From: Planctomycetota bacterium
Lineage (GTDB): Bacteria; Planctomycetota; Phycisphaerae; Phycisphaerales; UBA1924
Reading direction: 5' to 3'
Length of the DNA stretch: 64,000 nucleotides
Assembly (NCBI GenBank): GCA_017303555.1
Contig: JAFLCN010000001.1
Coordinates: 124,001-188,000, forward strand
Shown here: piece after piece, positions 25,273-34,563 of the stretch
How positions within the stretch are numbered: the first letter of the stretch is position 1
Layout: every line of letters starts with the position of its first letter
Program-made: the position numbers and the translations under genes
The notes under the pieces: generated by a model
Database searches by the model: none
Told to the model about the DNA's origin: nothing
The model's input: the letters and a program-made list of their open reading frames with translations, nothing else

Positions 25273-26673
25273 ATGAAGACTTCCAAAGTGAAATCGCTGC
25301 TGGCCGGCCTGCTCTGCGGGTGCGCCGTGCTCTCGGGCGTGTGCGTGCCGGTTTCGGCGGCGTTGGCCGGGACAGCTCAGATCACTCTCAAGGACGGGAC
25401 AGTCCTCGAGGGCGAGATCGTGCGCGAGCTCGAAGGGATCGTGTGGATCAAGATCAAGTCGGGCAAGAGCGAAGAAACCCGGATGCTCACGCCCGACGAA
25501 GTGAAGTCGATCGCACGCGACGGCGGCGCGACAAAACCGACATCGGGGCCGACATCGGGTCCCGCAACCGAACCCAAGCAGGACAAGCCCACCGCCCCGG
25601 CCGAGCAGCCGGCGAACGCGCCGGCCACACCCTCCGCCACGGCGGCGACTCCGGCCGGATCGTCGGGCGAGACGCAGCCCCGCAAGTCGGGCGTTCCCCG
25701 AGCGGCGGTGATCACGCTGGGCGAAGGCGGCGATCGCGACAAGGTGGGCGTGTACATGATGGCCAAGCCCCTGCGCGATGCCATCCCGCTGCTGAAGCAG
25801 GAGAACGTGGACATCGTCGTTTTCCGCATCAATTCGGGCGGCGGCGCTCTGCTCGAGATCCAGAAACTGTCGGACGTGATCTACAACGATTACCGCAAGA
25901 ACTTCCGCACGGTCGCGTGGATCGACTACGCCATTTCGGCCGCGGCGATGACGTCGCACGCGATCGAAGAGATCTACTTCACGCCCGAGGGTGCGTACGG
26001 AGCGTGCACGGGCTGGTCGGGCGATCTGGTGGCGGTGAAGGATCGCGATCTCGAGCAGATCCTGTTCCAGATGGAGAAGATCTCGACGAGAGGGAACCAC
26101 CCCTTCGAGATCATGCGGGCGATGCAGATCATGGAGCCCCTGAGTGCCACCGTTTCCTCTTCGGGCGACGTGACGTTCTATCAGGACGAAACCTCGGGCG
26201 ACATCCTGCTGAACCCGAAGGATCGCGTGCTCACGTTCAATTCGCAGACCGCTGCGCAGGTGAAGTTCTCGGCCGGCACGGCGACAACGCTGGATGACCT
26301 GGCGAAAGTGATGCAGTTGCCGGAGATCGAATGGGTCGGGGTGAAGAAGCCCGGCTTCATGTGGCCGATCTGCCGCGCCGAGCAGATGCAGATCGACTTC
26401 CGCGAGAAGACCGCACGCGACGAGCAGCAGTTCGACGAGTATGTGCAGACGCTGAACCAGGTGCTGGGCATGGGCCAGGGGCAGGACGACGAGCGTCGTG
26501 CGAAGCTGGCGGGCAAGGCGCGGGAGTGCATGAACAAGATCCTCGCCGCGGTCAACAACAACCCGAACATGGCGATTTTCAAGTTCGGGATCATGCCCGA
26601 CAAGTTCCGCGAGGAATGGGTCGAGCCGACCGAGAAGAAGATCAAGGAAATGACGAAGAAGGAAAAGAAGTAA
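25273..26673 (+). CDS. Exported SppA/NfeD-like serine protease with N-terminal Sm-like region
   Basis: This 466-residue protein has a signal peptide (MKTSKVKSLLAGLLCGCAVL...). A small beta domain follows (ITLKDGTVLEGEIVRELEG), then a Pro/Ala-rich linker (about residues 95-145), then the ClpP-like domain: VDIVVFRINSGGGALLEIQ, WIDYAISAAAMTSHAIEE and IYFTPEGAYGACTG. Ser222 in AISAAA is at the nucleophile position of SppA/NfeD serine proteases. AAGGAA precedes the ATG. The C-terminus is helical and ends in a K-rich tail (KEMTKKEKK). A terminator follows. The substrate is not known. Confidence 0.75.
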   Translation: MKTSKVKSLLAGLLCGCAVLSGVCVPVSAALAGTAQITLKDGTVLEGEIVRELEGIVWIKIKSGKSEETRMLTPDEVKSIARDGGATKPTSGPTSGPATEPKQDKPTAPAEQPANAPATPSATAATPAGSSGETQPRKSGVPRAAVITLGEGGDRDKVGVYMMAKPLRDAIPLLKQENVDIVVFRINSGGGALLEIQKLSDVIYNDYRKNFRTVAWIDYAISAAAMTSHAIEEIYFTPEGAYGACTGWSGDLVAVKDRDLEQILFQMEKISTRGNHPFEIMRAMQIMEPLSATVSSSGDVTFYQDETSGDILLNPKDRVLTFNSQTAAQVKFSAGTATTLDDLAKVMQLPEIEWVGVKKPGFMWPICRAEQMQIDFREKTARDEQQFDEYVQTLNQVLGMGQGQDDERRAKLAGKARECMNKILAAVNNNPNMAIFKFGIMPDKFREEWVEPTEKKIKEMTKKEKK

Positions 26674-26698
26674 GAAAAGGCCGGATTTGAAGCCATGG

Positions 26699-26732
26699 AA
26701 CGCCGCGGGAAGCCGCGGCGTTCTTCTTTTTG
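26699..26732 (+). terminator. Rho-independent terminator after the protease pair
   Basis: The perfect 10-bp stem AACGCCGCGG / CCGCGGCGTT with a GAAG loop is followed by CTTCTTTTT, 26 bases past the stop. Confidence 0.95.
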
Positions 26733-26795
26733 CGATGGCCTGCTATCGTCGGGCCGCGGGAGAGGCTCGGCTAGAGCCCGGAAAACCGCGGAAAG

Positions 26796-28565
26796 GTGCC
26801 CGTGGGTTCAACCTCGACGATCGACTTTGACCAACCGCAGACGAGCGTTCCGGCAGGGCTGGATGCGACATCCTGGAAAGCGCTGGAGCCGGTCTTTCAA
26901 GAGCTCGTCGCACGCCCGCTTCGGACACGCGCCGACTTCGATCAGTGGATGTTGGACCGGAGCGAGCTGGACGCGGCGTGCTCGGAAGCGCAGGCGGACC
27001 TGTACATCACCATGACCTGTTCGACCGAAGACGCAGCGGCCCAGAAGGCGTACGCCGATTTCATCGAGGAGATCGTCCCGAAGATCAAGCCGCTGGCGTT
27101 CGCGCTCGACAAAAAGCTGACGGAAGAAGCGGCCCGACACCGGTCACCCGGCGATCGGTACGAGGTGGTCGTGCGGGACACTTCGGCCGATGTCTCGCTC
27201 TTCCGCACCGAGAACATCCCGCTCGAAACAGAGCTGTCGAAACTGAGCCAGAAGTACGACCAGATCATCGGCGCGATGTCGGTGACATTCGATGGCGGCG
27301 AGAAGACGCTCCCCCAGATGGCGGTCTACCAGGAATCGACCGATCGCGCGGTGCGCGAGAGCGCGTGGCGGTGCGTCGCGGCACGCCGATTGAAAGACCG
27401 GGAGGAGATCGAAGGCCTGTTCGACACGATGGTGTCGGTGCGCGATCGCGTCGCAAAGAACGCGGGCTTCGCGGACTTTGTCGGCTACGCCTTCAAGGCC
27501 AAGCACCGGTTCGACTACACGCCCGAGCACTGCTTCGACTTCCATCGGGCCTGCGAGGACGTGATCGTTCCGATGATCCGGCGCCAGGAGGAGAAACGCC
27601 GCCGTTCTCTGGGCGTGGATGTCCTCCGCCCGTGGGATCTCACGGTGGATGTGAAGGGACGCGGTCCGCTGCGGCCGTTTTCGGGCGGCGCGGACCTGAT
27701 GGCGAAATCGGTGCGGACTTTCGACCGGCTCGATCCGAGGCTCGGGGCGATGCTCGCGACGCTGGGATCGGGCGACGAGGCCCGGGGATCGGCCGACGGG
27801 GCATGCCTGGATCTCGATTCGCGGAAGGGCAAGGCTCCGGGCGGTTATCAGTACATGCGCGATCGAACGAGGCGGGCGTTCATTTTCATGAACGCGGCAG
27901 GGACCGGCAAGGACGTCTCGACGATGCTCCACGAAGCGGGGCACGCCTTCCATTCGATGCTGTCGATCAACGAGCCGCTGCTGGCCTACCGGCACGCGCC
28001 GCTGGAGTTCTGCGAGGTGGCGAGCATGAGCATGGAGCTCCTGACGCTGCCTCACATCGGGGGTCCCGACGGCTTCTATCGCACTCCGGAAGATCTCTCG
28101 CGCGCACGGCGTCAGCAGATCGAGCGGGCGGTCTACCTGCTCCCGTGGATCGCGACGATCGATGCTTTCCAGCACTGGATCTACACGCACCCGAAGCACA
28201 CCCGGGCGGAGCGGGCGGCCCAATGGCTCGCGCTCGATTCGCGATTCGGCAGTTCCTGCTCGTGGGACGGGCTTGAGGAGATCAGGCGGACGGTCTGGCA
28301 CCGCCAGCCCCACATCTTCACCGTTCCGTTTTATTACATCGAGTATGCGATCGCCCAGCTCGGCGCCCTGCAGCTCTGGCTGATGGGGCTGGAGCAAGGG
28401 CAGGAAGCGGCGATCGATGCGTATGTTCGGGGGATGAAACTCGGGGGCTCGCTGCCTCTGCCGCGGCTTTTCGAGGCCTCGGGGCTGCGGTTTGACTTTG
28501 GGCCCGAAACCGTGCGCCGGCTGGTCGATCGGGCGGAAGTCGAGCTCGATCGATTGCCGGAATAA
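26796..28565 (+). CDS. M3 family zinc metallopeptidase (oligoendopeptidase F-like)
   Basis: This 589-residue cytosolic peptidase degrades short peptides. It contains the thermolysin-like zinc site STMLHEAGHAFHSM (H-E-x-x-H) followed by LEFCEVASMSMELLTLP, which supplies the third ligand Glu. The N-terminal half is the all-helical channel domain of M3 enzymes. It also has the C-terminal region FTVPFYYIEYAIAQLGALQL, typical of PepF. There is no signal peptide. The start is a GTG at 26796; another GTG at 26802 has better spacing (AAAGG) and is possible. Confidence 0.9.
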   Translation: MPVGSTSTIDFDQPQTSVPAGLDATSWKALEPVFQELVARPLRTRADFDQWMLDRSELDAACSEAQADLYITMTCSTEDAAAQKAYADFIEEIVPKIKPLAFALDKKLTEEAARHRSPGDRYEVVVRDTSADVSLFRTENIPLETELSKLSQKYDQIIGAMSVTFDGGEKTLPQMAVYQESTDRAVRESAWRCVAARRLKDREEIEGLFDTMVSVRDRVAKNAGFADFVGYAFKAKHRFDYTPEHCFDFHRACEDVIVPMIRRQEEKRRRSLGVDVLRPWDLTVDVKGRGPLRPFSGGADLMAKSVRTFDRLDPRLGAMLATLGSGDEARGSADGACLDLDSRKGKAPGGYQYMRDRTRRAFIFMNAAGTGKDVSTMLHEAGHAFHSMLSINEPLLAYRHAPLEFCEVASMSMELLTLPHIGGPDGFYRTPEDLSRARRQQIERAVYLLPWIATIDAFQHWIYTHPKHTRAERAAQWLALDSRFGSSCSWDGLEEIRRTVWHRQPHIFTVPFYYIEYAIAQLGALQLWLMGLEQGQEAAIDAYVRGMKLGGSLPLPRLFEASGLRFDFGPETVRRLVDRAEVELDRLPE

Positions 28566-28695
28566 GCCGCTCCGCAATTCGCCCAGCCCGCACAGACGGA
28601 CCAGCTTCCGGCCACCGGCAAATCGGGGACGCAGCCGGAACAAAGTCGGTCGTGTTGTGAACCGATGCACGCGTACCTGCATGGAGGCGGTGCGC

Positions 28696-28926
28696 ATGGG
28701 TCCGACCGAAAAATCGTTCAGTCAAGTCAAGGCGATCCTGGGCAAGCTCGATCGCTCGATCGACGAAGTCCGGGCCCGGCGTACGACCGGCGACCACAAG
28801 GCCTTCCCGGTTCCTGCCGCGGCACCCGCTCCGCTGATCGTCCCCGCGACGAGAGTTCCGGAGCAGCCCGCGAACCGGCAGAACAGCCCTTACGGGCGCG
28901 CGACCCCGCTGCCCTTTGGCGGCTGA
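28696..28926 (+). CDS. Small hypothetical protein
   Basis: This 76-residue protein starts MGPTEKSFSQVKAILGKL. I chose the ATG at 28696 because GGAGGCGG lies eight bases upstream; the ATG at 28681 has none. The first 35 residues are helical, and the rest is a Pro/Ala-rich tail ending GRATPLPFGG. Its 3' end overlaps the convergent DUF885 gene by 37 bases. Family not recognised. Confidence 0.55.
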   Translation: MGPTEKSFSQVKAILGKLDRSIDEVRARRTTGDHKAFPVPAAAPAPLIVPATRVPEQPANRQNSPYGRATPLPFGG

Positions 28927-30803
28927 GCGTTCTGCCTTTCGATCCACCGATCGATCCGCTTCTCCAGAACGCTGAGAGGCAGGGCACCGGCCCCGAGCAT
29001 CTCATCGTGAAACGCCCGGACGTCGAACGACGAGCCGAGTGCTTTCTCGGCACGGGCACGCAGTTCCAGTATCTTTAACTCGCCGATCTTGTACGCGCAG
29101 GCCTGCCCCGGCCAGCCGATGTAGCGGTCGATCTCGCTCACGGTGTCGAGTTCGGTGCCGGCGCTGTTGGCCAGCATGTAGTCGATCGCCTGCTGACGCG
29201 TCCAGCCCATCGCGTGCATGCCCGTATCAACAACCAGGCGGCAGGCTCGCCAGATCTCGTCGCTCAGCCGGCCGAAGTAGTCGTACGGATCGGCGTAGAC
29301 GCCGCGGGCAGTCGGATTGAACGATGAGCGCGGGCTGTCTCCCATTTCCAGCCCGAGGCTCTCGCTGTAGAGCGCCCAGCCTTCGACGTACGAGGTGTAT
29401 TGCAGCATCGTGCGCCAGGGGTGCAGCCCTTCGAGTTCGTCGGCGATCGAAAGCTGGAAATGGTGCCCCGGAACGCTCTCGTGCAGCGAGAGCGACCACA
29501 TGCCGTACTTCGGACGCTGCGTGAGGTCGTAGGTGTTGACCATGAAGTAGCCGGGGATGCCGGACTTGATCGAGCCCGGGTAGCAATATGCCGCAGGCGA
29601 GCTGGGGGCGGCGAATCGCGGGATCGGTCGGACGCCGTACGTCAGACGCGGGAGGATTCGAAACAGGCGCATGAGATCGGGATCGATCGACTTGCAGATC
29701 ACCTTGTAGCCGTCGAGCAGCGCTTTCTCGTCGGTGAAGTAGAAGCGGGGATCGGTGCGGAGGAACTCGACGAACTTGGTGAACCGTTCCTCGCCCTTGT
29801 ACTTGTTCTTCTCCGGCCAGTCGGTCTCATTGATGACTTGCATCATCTCGGCCTTGATCCGGGCGACCTCTTTCAGCCCGATGTCGTGGATTTGCTGCGC
29901 CGTGAGGGTGGTGGTCGTTTCGCGCCGAAGGTTTGATTCATACGCGGGGAGACCATCGAGCCCCTGGCCCGCGCCGATGCTCTCGCGACAGCCGGGTATG
30001 TACTCCTTCTCGAGGAAATCCGCGAGTTCGCGGAAAGCGGGGACCACCTTTTCCCGCACGGCAGCAGCGCCGCGGGTAGCGACCGCATCTCCGGACGGCC
30101 GGGCGCGGAACGGCGCGTAGAAGGGCGAGAGCGTCGGATCTGCCGCGACGTCATCACCGGCGAGCCCGCGGGTCAGTTCCACGCTCTTGGCAAGGATGAC
30201 CTTGGGGGGAACGCGCCCCGCCTTGAGCCCGGCTTTCATGTTCGCGATGTGCTGCCGGATGAGGATGGGCACTTGTTCGAGTCGCGCCGCGTAGTCGGTC
30301 AGCAGCGCATCGCTGCTGAGCGGTATGGACAAATAGAGCTGCGGCAACTCGATGTGAGGGCCGGAGAGCGCGGTGATCGGCTGCTGCTCCGGAAAGAACC
30401 GGGCGGAATCGAGCGCCACGGTGAGGGTGTATTCGAGCAGGTCCAGATCGGTCGCGTCCGCCTCGGCCAGGGACTTGCGATCGAACTTCGCGACGCGATC
30501 CAGAATGGACCCGAGCTGCGCCCGGTCGCGGGCGATTGCTTCGGCACCGACATCGCTGAGTCTTCTGTTGAAGCGCAGATCGCCCTTGGCGCTCGCCATT
30601 TCCGGATTGGAGCTGAGCTGGAGGTCGTAATACTCGTCGAGCAGGGCCAGCACCTCCGGCGAGCGGCCGGCGATGCGGGTTGTTGTCTGCTCGAATGCGG
30701 GAGACGCAGCCGGTGCGCCCGCAACGCCCCGACCGGAAACGAGGACTCCGGCCAGCGAAACCGCCAGGACAGGCAAACGCAACCACGGGATGTGCTTGGG
30801 CAT
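28890..30803 (-). CDS. Exported DUF885 family protein, putative peptidase
   Basis: This 637-residue protein has a signal peptide (residues 1-30, VLAVSLAGVLVSGRGVAGA). The zinc-peptidase-like motif WSLSLHESVPGHHFQLSI is followed by TSYVEGWALYSESLGLEMG. H-E-S-x-P-G-H-H plus E-G-W-A is the hallmark of the DUF885 family, which resembles M3/M32 carboxypeptidases. The rest is helical, and the length matches the family. It probably degrades peptides outside the cytoplasm. It is transcribed alone, convergent with the small gene before it. Confidence 0.85.
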   Translation of the reverse strand: MPKHIPWLRLPVLAVSLAGVLVSGRGVAGAPAASPAFEQTTTRIAGRSPEVLALLDEYYDLQLSSNPEMASAKGDLRFNRRLSDVGAEAIARDRAQLGSILDRVAKFDRKSLAEADATDLDLLEYTLTVALDSARFFPEQQPITALSGPHIELPQLYLSIPLSSDALLTDYAARLEQVPILIRQHIANMKAGLKAGRVPPKVILAKSVELTRGLAGDDVAADPTLSPFYAPFRARPSGDAVATRGAAAVREKVVPAFRELADFLEKEYIPGCRESIGAGQGLDGLPAYESNLRRETTTTLTAQQIHDIGLKEVARIKAEMMQVINETDWPEKNKYKGEERFTKFVEFLRTDPRFYFTDEKALLDGYKVICKSIDPDLMRLFRILPRLTYGVRPIPRFAAPSSPAAYCYPGSIKSGIPGYFMVNTYDLTQRPKYGMWSLSLHESVPGHHFQLSIADELEGLHPWRTMLQYTSYVEGWALYSESLGLEMGDSPRSSFNPTARGVYADPYDYFGRLSDEIWRACRLVVDTGMHAMGWTRQQAIDYMLANSAGTELDTVSEIDRYIGWPGQACAYKIGELKILELRARAEKALGSSFDVRAFHDEMLGAGALPLSVLEKRIDRWIERQNAQPPKGSGVARP

Positions 30804-30948
30804 TGCGCGAGTCTACCGGCTTTTTTGCGGAAAGATGCGTGGAGCAGCGGGGAGAGCGGGCTCAACCCGGGCCGAGTCGGGGGCCCTTGCCGCGCCGGAT
30901 TTCGGGCGTACCATTGGCCCTTGAAATGTCGGGTTCCGCCAGATTTTC

Positions 30949-31019
30949 TGGGGATTGGTGTAACGGTAGCACGAGTGACTCTGACTCACTTAGTCTAGGT
31001 TCGAATCCTAGATCCCCAA
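30949..31019 (+). tRNA. tRNA-Gln (anticodon CTG)
   Basis: The 71-base sequence folds as a complete cloverleaf: acceptor TGGGGAT/ATCCCCA, D-arm GTG...CAC, anticodon stem AGTGA/TCACT with loop CTCTGAC, and T-arm CTAGG TTCGAAT CCTAG. The anticodon CTG is at 30981-30983. The CCA is not encoded. Confidence 0.97.
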
Positions 31020-31060
31020 TTGCTCGAGTCCGCGTTGGAGTTGATGCGGGTGCCCGTCGT

Positions 31061-33562
31061 TTACGGGCAGACCAGCGTGTCGTACGCCGCGGCGAACTCC
31101 ACAAAATCGATGTCGTCGGTCAGCGTGTCGCCGTTGAGGTCGCCGGTGGTGCTGGTCAGTTCGTCGTACGCGTTGGCGAAGATGACGAAATCGAGATCGT
31201 CGACCATCCCGTCGTCGTTGAAGTCGCCCGCGCAGTAGGCCGAGGTGGGAGCACACACGTTGGCGATTCCGGTCGGGAGGGAGTAGGAAAGCGACCAGGC
31301 GCCCTCGGCGGAAGTGACCGACAGGGTGAGAGCCACCGGCGTGCCGCACGGGTGCGAAGGCGAGAGCGAGACGACCGCGGGGAGCAGGTTTTTCTCCATG
31401 CTGCCCTGGGGCATATCGGGATAGGCAACGCTGCCGAGCGTGACCGACGCGGTCGGCGTGGACGTCGAGAGCGTGGCGGTGACATTGGTCGCGGTGAGCA
31501 ACCCGCTGCTGAGCACATCGAGGTAGACGCGGAGCTGCGATTCGCCGGGTTCGGCGACCGCATTGCCGTTTCCGTTGGCGGAGGTGTCGTCCACCGCGAG
31601 CGATCCGGCGGAAACCAGGCGTGCCGCGTTGGGGGCGGCGGTGATCGCAAAGTTGGCGTCGGAGATGTCGAAGTAGATCGCGTTGACCGGCTGCACCCTG
31701 ACGCGGCAGTTGGTGGCCGTCTGAGGCAGGGTCACGGCGTGCACGCCGTCGTTGGGAACGCCCGAGGCAAGGACGGTGGGGAAGGTGTTTCCGCCGTCGG
31801 TTGAAAGCAGGATGTTCACCGTGGTGTGGCCGAACGGAGAGGTTTGGGTGCCCGCGACGAGCCAGCGGACCACGGCCGCGCCCGATCGGGCGGTGTTGGT
31901 GTTGGGCTCGGTGATCTTGAAGGGACCCCCTGCCGTGTAGGTGCGGAGGAGGGCCTCGGTGTAGCTGACGCCGCCGCCACCGGCGCGGTTGTCGCGCGCG
32001 GTGAGGCGGAACCGCATGAAGCGCTGCGTGCTCGGGACGATCTCGCCGACCGAACCGGCGAGGTTTCCGGCGAGGACCGTGGAGAGCTTCGGGAAAACCC
32101 GCTTGAAACCCGTCGTGCTCGGCGGGAACGAGCGGAAGAGCGGTCCGGAGCCGCCGTCGCCCGCGGAGAGCGCCCGGCGCGAGCCGCCGTCCCGCTGTTC
32201 CCAGACATATGTGAGCGCGTCGCCATCCGGGTCTGTCGCCGAGCCGACGAGCTCAAACGGAGTGCCGACGGGAACGGGCGCCTGGTTGATCACGGTGGTC
32301 GAAACCGAGGGGGCGCGGTTGCCGGTGTCAAGAATGACCGAGCAGGTGCGCGACTGGGAGAAATCGGTGATCTGCTGCACGCTGCCCTGGCTGTAGTAGT
32401 TGTCGCGGCTGCTCTGAACGTTGTCCGGGCTGCACGAACCGGCATATGACATGATCGTCGAGCCGCTGCCGGGCTCGAACGCCGCGGCGGCGCCGCCCCA
32501 CTGCTCCGCTGTACACGAGCCTCCGGCGCCGTTCCAACTGTGGGGCGCGTTGAACTGGTGGCCCATTTCGTGGCAGAAGGTCTGCGGGTTTGAGAACGAA
32601 CTGAAGCTGAACATGTTGCCGCTGAGGCCGTTGGATTTGCTGCCGCTGCAGACCACTCCGAGATTTGCGACACCGCCTCCGACCCACGCGAAAACGTGGC
32701 CGACATCGAAATTGGAGAGCCCGATGTACGTGTTCAGCACGCTGCCGTTGCTCGCCATCATCTCGTTGTTGGAGGAAGTATCGAACGGGTTCGCGGCGGT
32801 ATTCGTGAAGATGACCAGATCGTTGTTGGCGATCAGGATGAGCCGAATGGCGAACTCTTTTTCCCAGATCACATTAAGCGCGTTGACGGCGGTGGTGACT
32901 CCGGAGAGCCCTCCGGCGACCGTGCCGCCGCAGATATTGACGCACATGCGCGGGTCCATCGAGACCGCGACGCGGTAGGTGCGCAGCTTGTCGCCGGTGA
33001 CCGCGAAGATTGCTGCGGGGGGCGTCTCGACGGGTTCGCCGACCGTTCCGCATTCCCATTCGGCCTGCGAGCGGGTGGACTCGCTGATGTACGACGCATC
33101 ATCGCTCAGGTGGGTCGGAGAGACCGCGTAGTCGCCGTCGGGAGAAACGACGGTGGCGAAGAAGCCGAGGTCGTTCATGCTAAGGCGGGCGGTTGCGGCC
33201 GGGTTATCGATTCCCTGGGCGAGGTAGGTGCGGATCTGCGGGTACTTCGCCGCGAGTTCGGGCTCCATGATCGGAGACTCGACGACGGAAAAGGCCTCGA
33301 GCCCGCCGTCGGGACGGGGGAGCATGATGACCGGGGCTGAGGCGGCACGCTGCGAGTTTTCGAGCGGCGCACTCGCAAGCACGGCCTGCTGCTCTTTGCG
33401 ATTCAATCGAAAGACAGCGGAAGATGCGGGGAGCGATCGAACGGCGTCCGCCTGGGCGACGTCGGCGGGCGAGGCGAGTTGCCAGGCGCGATCGGCGTCG
33501 GCCAGAACCAGCGGTGACAGGAGCGAGCAAACCACGACGCCGAAGAACGATCCGCGTGCCAT
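31061..33562 (-). CDS. Secreted zinc metallopeptidase (reprolysin-like) with GC-type dockerin
   Basis: This 833-residue protein has a signal peptide (residues 1-21, FFGVVVCSLLSPLVLA). A prodomain-like region is followed by a metzincin catalytic domain with the zinc motif FCHEMGHQFNAPHSW (H-E-x-x-H-x-x-x-x-x-H) and STIMSYAGSC with the Met-turn. A PKD/Ig-like beta region follows (SATDPDGDALTYVWEQ). The C-terminal GC-type dockerin has two calcium loops, DFNDDGMVDDLDFVIF and DLNGDTLTDDIDFVEF. It presumably acts on extracellular proteins and is anchored at the surface. It is the second of four proteins in this window with this tail. Confidence 0.88.
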   Translation of the reverse strand: MARGSFFGVVVCSLLSPLVLADADRAWQLASPADVAQADAVRSLPASSAVFRLNRKEQQAVLASAPLENSQRAASAPVIMLPRPDGGLEAFSVVESPIMEPELAAKYPQIRTYLAQGIDNPAATARLSMNDLGFFATVVSPDGDYAVSPTHLSDDASYISESTRSQAEWECGTVGEPVETPPAAIFAVTGDKLRTYRVAVSMDPRMCVNICGGTVAGGLSGVTTAVNALNVIWEKEFAIRLILIANNDLVIFTNTAANPFDTSSNNEMMASNGSVLNTYIGLSNFDVGHVFAWVGGGVANLGVVCSGSKSNGLSGNMFSFSSFSNPQTFCHEMGHQFNAPHSWNGAGGSCTAEQWGGAAAAFEPGSGSTIMSYAGSCSPDNVQSSRDNYYSQGSVQQITDFSQSRTCSVILDTGNRAPSVSTTVINQAPVPVGTPFELVGSATDPDGDALTYVWEQRDGGSRRALSAGDGGSGPLFRSFPPSTTGFKRVFPKLSTVLAGNLAGSVGEIVPSTQRFMRFRLTARDNRAGGGGVSYTEALLRTYTAGGPFKITEPNTNTARSGAAVVRWLVAGTQTSPFGHTTVNILLSTDGGNTFPTVLASGVPNDGVHAVTLPQTATNCRVRVQPVNAIYFDISDANFAITAAPNAARLVSAGSLAVDDTSANGNGNAVAEPGESQLRVYLDVLSSGLLTATNVTATLSTSTPTASVTLGSVAYPDMPQGSMEKNLLPAVVSLSPSHPCGTPVALTLSVTSAEGAWSLSYSLPTGIANVCAPTSAYCAGDFNDDGMVDDLDFVIFANAYDELTSTTGDLNGDTLTDDIDFVEFAAAYDTLVCP

Positions 33563-33640
33563 CAGGACCTCCGCTTTGAATCTACAAGGAATTATGTCGT
33601 CCGAGGCGGCTTTTGCGGAGCGCCGATTTGTGATTTCTGC

Positions 33641-33684
33641 AAAAAGCCCGCGACCCGTCCGGAATTATCCGGACGGGTCGCGGC
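33641..33684 (-). terminator. Rho-independent terminator of the YHS-like lipoprotein gene
   Basis: A 14-bp perfect stem CGCGACCCGTCCGG / CCGGACGGGTCGCG with a 6-base loop (33649-33682) is followed on the minus strand by TTTTT (33641-33645), 22 bases past the stop. Confidence 0.9.
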
Positions 33685-33704
33685 GTTTGGCTCCAAGTGC
33701 GAGG

Positions 33705-34067
33705 TCAGTTCCCGGTCGCTTTGGCGAGCAACGAGGCCTTGCCGGCATCGTCCATGCCCAGGAATTCCTGCTTGCAATCGTCGCAGCAGAACGCGATGGA
33801 CTTGCCCTGGTACGACGCCGTGAGGTTCGGGTTGGCGTCGTGTCCGCCGATGGGGCACATCTTGTTCACCGGAGCCGAAGAGGCGGCCGGCGCGCTCGAA
33901 GCCTTGGCGTCGTCCTTGCAATCGCCGCCCTTTTTGCAGCAATCGGCCTTTTCTTCGCAGCAAGCGTCCGTGCTTTCGCACTTCTCGCTGTTGGCACAGC
34001 CGGCATTGAAAGCGCCCGCGGCCAAGGTGAGCGTCAGACAGGGGAGCAGGTTGATGAGCTTCTTCAC
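33705..34067 (-). CDS. Cys-rich lipoprotein with YHS-like metal-binding domain
   Basis: This 120-residue protein starts at a GTG (34067) with AAGGA eight bases upstream. The lipobox LAAGAFNAGC is followed by a cysteine-rich region (SEKCESTDACCEEKADCC). The C-terminal YHS-like domain has MCPIGGHDANPNLTASYQG then KSIAFCCDDCKQEF, where C-P...C-C-x-x-C is the heavy-metal-binding arrangement. It is probably a periplasmic or outer-membrane-anchored metal-binding protein. It has its own terminator and belongs to a run of three small exported Cys-rich genes. Confidence 0.75.
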   Translation of the reverse strand: MKKLINLLPCLTLTLAAGAFNAGCANSEKCESTDACCEEKADCCKKGGDCKDDAKASSAPAASSAPVNKMCPIGGHDANPNLTASYQGKSIAFCCDDCKQEFLGMDDAGKASLLAKATGN

Positions 34068-34169
34068 GAGTGGTCCTTCCCGGTTTGCCGCGCCGGAGAG
34101 CGCGGCCTGCTTTGGTGATTTCGATTCCCTTGCAATGCGGGAAGATTGTAAGTCCCCGCCATTCACAAC

Positions 34170-34206
34170 AAAAAGGCACGCGGCCCGGCTTGCCCGGGCC
34201 GCGTGC
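34170..34206 (-). terminator. Rho-independent terminator of the 77-residue Cys-rich gene
   Basis: A 13-bp stem (34176-34188 with 34194-34206, loop CTTGC) is followed on the minus strand by TTTTT (34170-34174), 11 bases past the stop. Confidence 0.9.
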
Positions 34207-34216
34207 GATCAGAGAT

Positions 34217-34450
34217 TCAACCACAGCACGAAGCGGTGGCGCAGCATTCGGACTCTTTGCTTTCCGCGGGCGAGCAGCAGGACTGCCCGGCGCAGCAGCC
34301 GTTCCCGCAGCCCTCGCAACAACCATCGGCGCACGAGCAATCGCTGCACACGCACGACGTGCAGCAGCACGACGCGGCGCCGGAGTTCTCGGGGGCCGAA
34401 GCGAGGAAGAGCAGCCCGGCGGTGGAAACGGCGAGCATCAAAGCGTTCAT
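34217..34450 (-). CDS. Small exported Cys-rich (metallothionein-like) protein
   Basis: This 77-residue protein has a signal peptide (MNALMLAVSTAGLLFLASA). The mature part of about 50 residues contains 18 cysteines in pairs (CCCTSCVC, CCEGCGNGCC, SECCATASCC). The ATG has AAAGGAT upstream. There is no fold I recognise. Such density of Cys pairs suggests a metal sink in the envelope. It has a strong terminator of its own. This is a guess from composition and neighbours. Confidence 0.7.
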   Translation of the reverse strand: MNALMLAVSTAGLLFLASAPENSGAASCCCTSCVCSDCSCADGCCEGCGNGCCAGQSCCSPAESKESECCATASCCG

Positions 34451-34563
34451 GTGAAATCCTTTCGTTGTGCCGCGCCGATCGGGCGCGGCGGGAAGTGTCG
34501 GATCGAGCACCCTGCGCAACACGCGCAGCGTGCAAGGTCAGAAACGAGAAGCAACGAAGGGAT

